Part shown: positions 13,237-14,679 of the stretch, piece after piece
How positions within the stretch are numbered: the stretch's first letter is position 1
How the letters are laid out: every line of letters starts with the position of its first letter
NCBI RefSeq assembly: GCF_000582685.1
Contig: NZ_KK073768.1
Location: 2,518,351 to 2,533,029 of the forward strand
DNA length: 14,679 bases
From: [Scytonema hofmanni] UTEX 2349
Lineage (GTDB): Bacteria; Cyanobacteriota; Cyanobacteriia; Cyanobacteriales; Nostocaceae
Direction of reading: 5' to 3'
Translations under genes and position numbers: made by a program
The notes under the pieces: generated by a model
Database searches by the model: none
Told to the model about the DNA's origin: nothing
The model's input: the letters and a program-made list of their open reading frames with translations, nothing else

Positions 13237-14592
13237 ATGAGCCGCAATCAGCAATCTAGCTGGCATCACACTCCTCAAAAAGATATTTTGTTTCTAACAC
13301 CTGCACATCTGGAACTTGTGCCTGAAGGAGCTACCGATTTAGAGCTTTGCACAACAGAAACCCTGCGTCGTACCCAAGAAGAACTCCAGTGGTATCGCAA
13401 CTTGTATGAAAATACACCTTCTGTGTACTTGACATTGGATGCAACAGGGAAAATTTTGTCTGTAAACAAATTTGGTGCAGATAGTCTTGGTTACACCCCG
13501 GAACAATTAATCCAAACTTCAATTTTTAACTTGTTTGAGCAATCAGACAAGCAAAGGTTAAGTGATGCATTCAGAGAATTATTAACACCGTCACCTAAAA
13601 GCGAAATTACTAATTGGGAGTTTCGCTTAAATGTCAGAAAAATTGCTTGGGTAAAAATCGCAGCGCGGATATTACCACTTGAAGAGGCAAATGCATTGAT
13701 TCTGATGATTTGCGAGGATATTACTGCTCAAAAACAGACAGAAAACTTGTTAGGAGAAAGCGAACTTGGTAGTTGTATTGACATCACAGAGCGCAAATTA
13801 AGAGAAGTTGCTCTTCTGGAAACTCAAGAAGCTACACAAGCGCAATTTGATGAAATTGAAAGCCTCAATCGTCTGAAGGATGAATTTATCAATACAATTT
13901 CTCATGAACTACGCACGCCATTAACTAACATGAAAATGGCGATTCAGATGCTGGGAATCTCACTGGAAAAAGAGCAAAACTTTTTGTCGCAAATGAACAA
14001 GCCACAAACGGAACGCTCAAAAGCAGCTCGCTACTTTCAAATTTTAGACAACGAGTGCGATCGCGAAATTAATCTAATTAATAATTTCCTGGATTTGCAA
14101 AAGCTCAATACCAACACTAAACCCCTCGTATTAGAAACAATTCAAGTACAGCAATGGCTTTGCCGGGTGTTACAGGTATTTCAAGCACGCAATCGCAACA
14201 GTTCTCAGCAACAGTTGCAGCTAAATATAGCTGCCAATCTTCCCCCACTCATTTGCGATCCTTTCAGTCTCGAACGTATTTTGATGGAACTGCTCACCAA
14301 CGCTTGTAAATTCAGCCCACCAGAAGCACAAATTACCCTCAGCGCTCAATTAAAATCAAAAGGAATTCAATTCCAAGTAATTAATACTGGTGTGGAAATT
14401 CCCACCACCGAAATACCGCTTATTTTTAACAAATTTTATCGCATTCCCAGCAACGATCCTTGGAAGCAAGGAGGAGCCGGATTAGGATTGACACTAGTAC
14501 AAAAACTCACTCTTTCCCTTGGAGGCACAATCGAGGTTGAAAGTCAATCAAACCGTACCTGTTTTACCATCCTACTACCAAAGGATCTCTAA
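13237..14592 (+). CDS. PAS-domain sensor histidine kinase
   Basis: A 451-residue soluble kinase. After a 40-residue start come a coiled segment (~40-55), one PAS domain (~55-170, with TLDATGKILSVNKFG and a PAC end CEDITAQK), a second isolated PAC tail (CIDITERKLREV, ~180-191), HisKA with His223 in ISHELRTPLTNMKM, and an ATPase domain with Asn355 in ELLTNACKFSPP and GGAGLGLTL. The G1 box reads VINTGVEIP, so the usual Asp is Asn383 and the second Gly is Glu. I recall a cyanobacterial subgroup with NSGVEIP here, so this may be a lineage variant rather than decay. No receiver or DNA-binding output is attached, and no partner regulator is adjacent on this strand. ATG 13237 lacks a clear Shine-Dalgarno sequence. 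Signal unknown. Confidence 0.92.
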   Translation: MSRNQQSSWHHTPQKDILFLTPAHLELVPEGATDLELCTTETLRRTQEELQWYRNLYENTPSVYLTLDATGKILSVNKFGADSLGYTPEQLIQTSIFNLFEQSDKQRLSDAFRELLTPSPKSEITNWEFRLNVRKIAWVKIAARILPLEEANALILMICEDITAQKQTENLLGESELGSCIDITERKLREVALLETQEATQAQFDEIESLNRLKDEFINTISHELRTPLTNMKMAIQMLGISLEKEQNFLSQMNKPQTERSKAARYFQILDNECDREINLINNFLDLQKLNTNTKPLVLETIQVQQWLCRVLQVFQARNRNSSQQQLQLNIAANLPPLICDPFSLERILMELLTNACKFSPPEAQITLSAQLKSKGIQFQVINTGVEIPTTEIPLIFNKFYRIPSNDPWKQGGAGLGLTLVQKLTLSLGGTIEVESQSNRTCFTILLPKDL

Positions 14593-14679
14593 AGGATGAG
14601 GGAGAGAGGGAGATGGGGAGAGAGGGAGAGAGGGAGAGAGGGAGAGGGGGGGATGGGGAGAGAGGGGGATGGGGAGAGG
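14593..14679 (+). repeat. Purine-rich GGGAGAGA repeat, runs off the window
   Basis: Tandem GGGAGAGA/GGGGATGG units, almost purely purine on the plus strand, beginning at the kinase stop codon and reaching the window end. Related to the G-rich stretch in the large kinase linker at about 2500-2560. No coding potential seen. Confidence 0.85.

Overview
The window reads as chromosome of a filamentous, probably heterocyst-forming cyanobacterium (Nostocales). The octamer GCGATCGC (HIP1) occurs at least ten times. Spacers carry cyanobacterial-type heptamer arrays, palindromic repeats and G-rich simple repeats. The NusA, RimP and ThiC proteins look cyanobacterial. This assignment comes from sequence pattern and memory of the families, not from a search.

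Layout. Bases 1-886 hold the start of nusA and all of rimP on the minus strand. They are split by an inserted-looking palindromic element. Upstream of rimP is a leader containing an intrinsic terminator 13 bases before the start codon and a competing antiterminator helix. Bases 1033-1218 are two facing arrays of a 7-base repeat. Bases 1221-7136 (minus) encode a 1,971-residue soluble hybrid histidine kinase with about 21 HAMP-like modules, GAF, kinase core and three receiver domains. Its flexible linker is built from sequence that elsewhere in such genomes is intergenic repeat. A divergent 108-residue protein with a TTG start (7529-7855, plus) runs tail-to-tail into a single-domain response regulator (7821-8261, minus), overlapping by 35 bases.

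Bases 8515-9602 (minus) form a translationally coupled pair: a DUF4365-like protein with a PD-(D/E)xK-type motif and an unrecognised 194-residue partner. This is the best candidate here for an undescribed two-gene module. thiC (9799-11172, minus) follows with a clear TPP riboswitch upstream. The riboswitch-thiC unit is bracketed by two inverted copies of a two-hairpin REP-like element, and a third related hairpin lies at 12475-12489. Bases 11453-11838 carry a coupled DUF6887/DUF6888-like pair. The upstream member has a good Shine-Dalgarno sequence but ATC where ATG is expected. A small DUF2726-like (PD-(D/E)xK-related) gene on the minus strand diverges from an RluE-type 23S rRNA pseudouridine synthase. 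A PAS-domain histidine kinase (13237-14592) ends the coding part, followed by a purine-rich repeat to the window edge.

How they fit. Three signalling proteins (poly-HAMP kinase, lone receiver, PAS kinase) are interspersed with housekeeping functions: transcription and ribosome maturation (nusA, rimP), thiamine synthesis (thiC) and rRNA modification. No prophage, insertion-sequence transposase, tRNA, rRNA or CRISPR array was seen. The unusual content is small accessory gene pairs and dispersed repeats, several of which touch or enter coding sequence.
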